Shown: piece after piece, positions 63,691 to 64,000 of the stretch
Layout of the letters: each line of letters starts with the position of its first letter
Numbering within the stretch: the first letter of the stretch is position 1
Origin: Sabethes cyaneus
Lineage: Eukaryota > Arthropoda > Insecta > Diptera > Culicidae
Assembly (NCBI RefSeq): GCF_943734655.1
Contig: NC_071353.1
Span: forward strand, 82,424,604 to 82,488,603
Direction: 5' to 3'
DNA: 64,000 nt
Made by a program: the position numbers and the translations under genes
The notes under the pieces: model-generated
Told to the model about the DNA's origin: nothing
The model's database searches: none
What the model saw: only the letters and a program-made list of their open reading frames with translations

Positions 63691-64000
63691 GAAGGACATT
63701 CGAATGGCACATCATATTTGCGACGAACGTGCTTTGGCTTTAATGTTATTTGTAACCAATGGCCCTTTTAAAGGTCACAAACGAGTTAAAGTAAGATTAT
63801 TGAAACATGTCAAGCTACGCATAATCATATTTAATACAATAATTTATGGGCTGGTCATTCATTACTATCTCAACCTTTATGATGCACACAAGTAATTTTT
63901 AAAAGAAATCTCTATGTCTCAATGGTTGCAGGCGTTGTACTTATGAACCACCATCCACGTATTTTCAAAGCCACCATTGCATTCAATGTACAATTGAATT
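63691..64000. other. Unrecognised right edge
   Basis: A 63-codon frame at 63704-63895 has no recognisable domain. No repeat end was identified. Confidence 0.4.

Overview
The window looks like a repeat-saturated piece of an insect genome, most likely a culicine mosquito (Aedes-like). This rests on an insect-type Warts (LATS) kinase exon, an AT-rich background, decayed JAM1/RTE-like and BEL/Pao elements, tRNA-derived SINEs, and many microsatellite-bearing non-autonomous elements. The genus is inferred from the style of the repeats, not proven.

Only one part of an apparently functional host gene was recognised: a 2.2-kb internal exon of warts on the minus strand (35964-38157). It has good splice sites at both ends. 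It encodes five PPxY motifs, the Mob-binding region and the first part of the kinase domain. No other warts exon was recognised, so nearly everything else may be warts intron.

Left part (1-22 kb): a Jockey/CR1-group reverse transcriptase fragment is abutted by a 5'-truncated JAM1-like RTE element. A decayed copy of a FOG/U-shaped zinc-finger gene follows (3818-4930), with an intron still in place. From about 7.26 to 21.86 kb, one BEL/Pao gag is split in three. The first split is a 9.86-kb insertion between 8-bp repeats, carrying a decayed mod(mdg4)-type BTB gene fragment, two hAT MITEs, a long microsatellite element and TA-flanked elements. The second split is a long-TIR element hosting a TTAA-flanked piggyBac-type MITE.

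Middle part (22-38 kb): Helitron-like copies, one interrupted by a foldback Mutator-like element whose inverted termini are minisatellites; a full-length microsatellite element; a TA-flanked MITE; SINE pieces; and a second, larger foldback element next to warts.

Right part (38-55 kb): elements of three families (called A, B and H here) lie inside one another. Family B inserts hold (CA)n/(TG)n and (GTAT)n/(ATAC)n tracts, and family A holds (TG)n up to about 787 bp. All three have subterminal inverted repeats, a short 3' tail and insertion in T-runs, which suggests Helentron-type non-autonomous elements. A mini-me-like (GGAC)n/(AGAC)n element is also present. The last 9 kb holds a SINE, TIR elements and a 3.3-kb 5-bp-TSD element that received a retroposed insert with a 23-bp target duplication.

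No rRNA, CRISPR array, operon or prokaryotic feature was seen. The genes here do not form a pathway: one host exon sits among layered mobile DNA.
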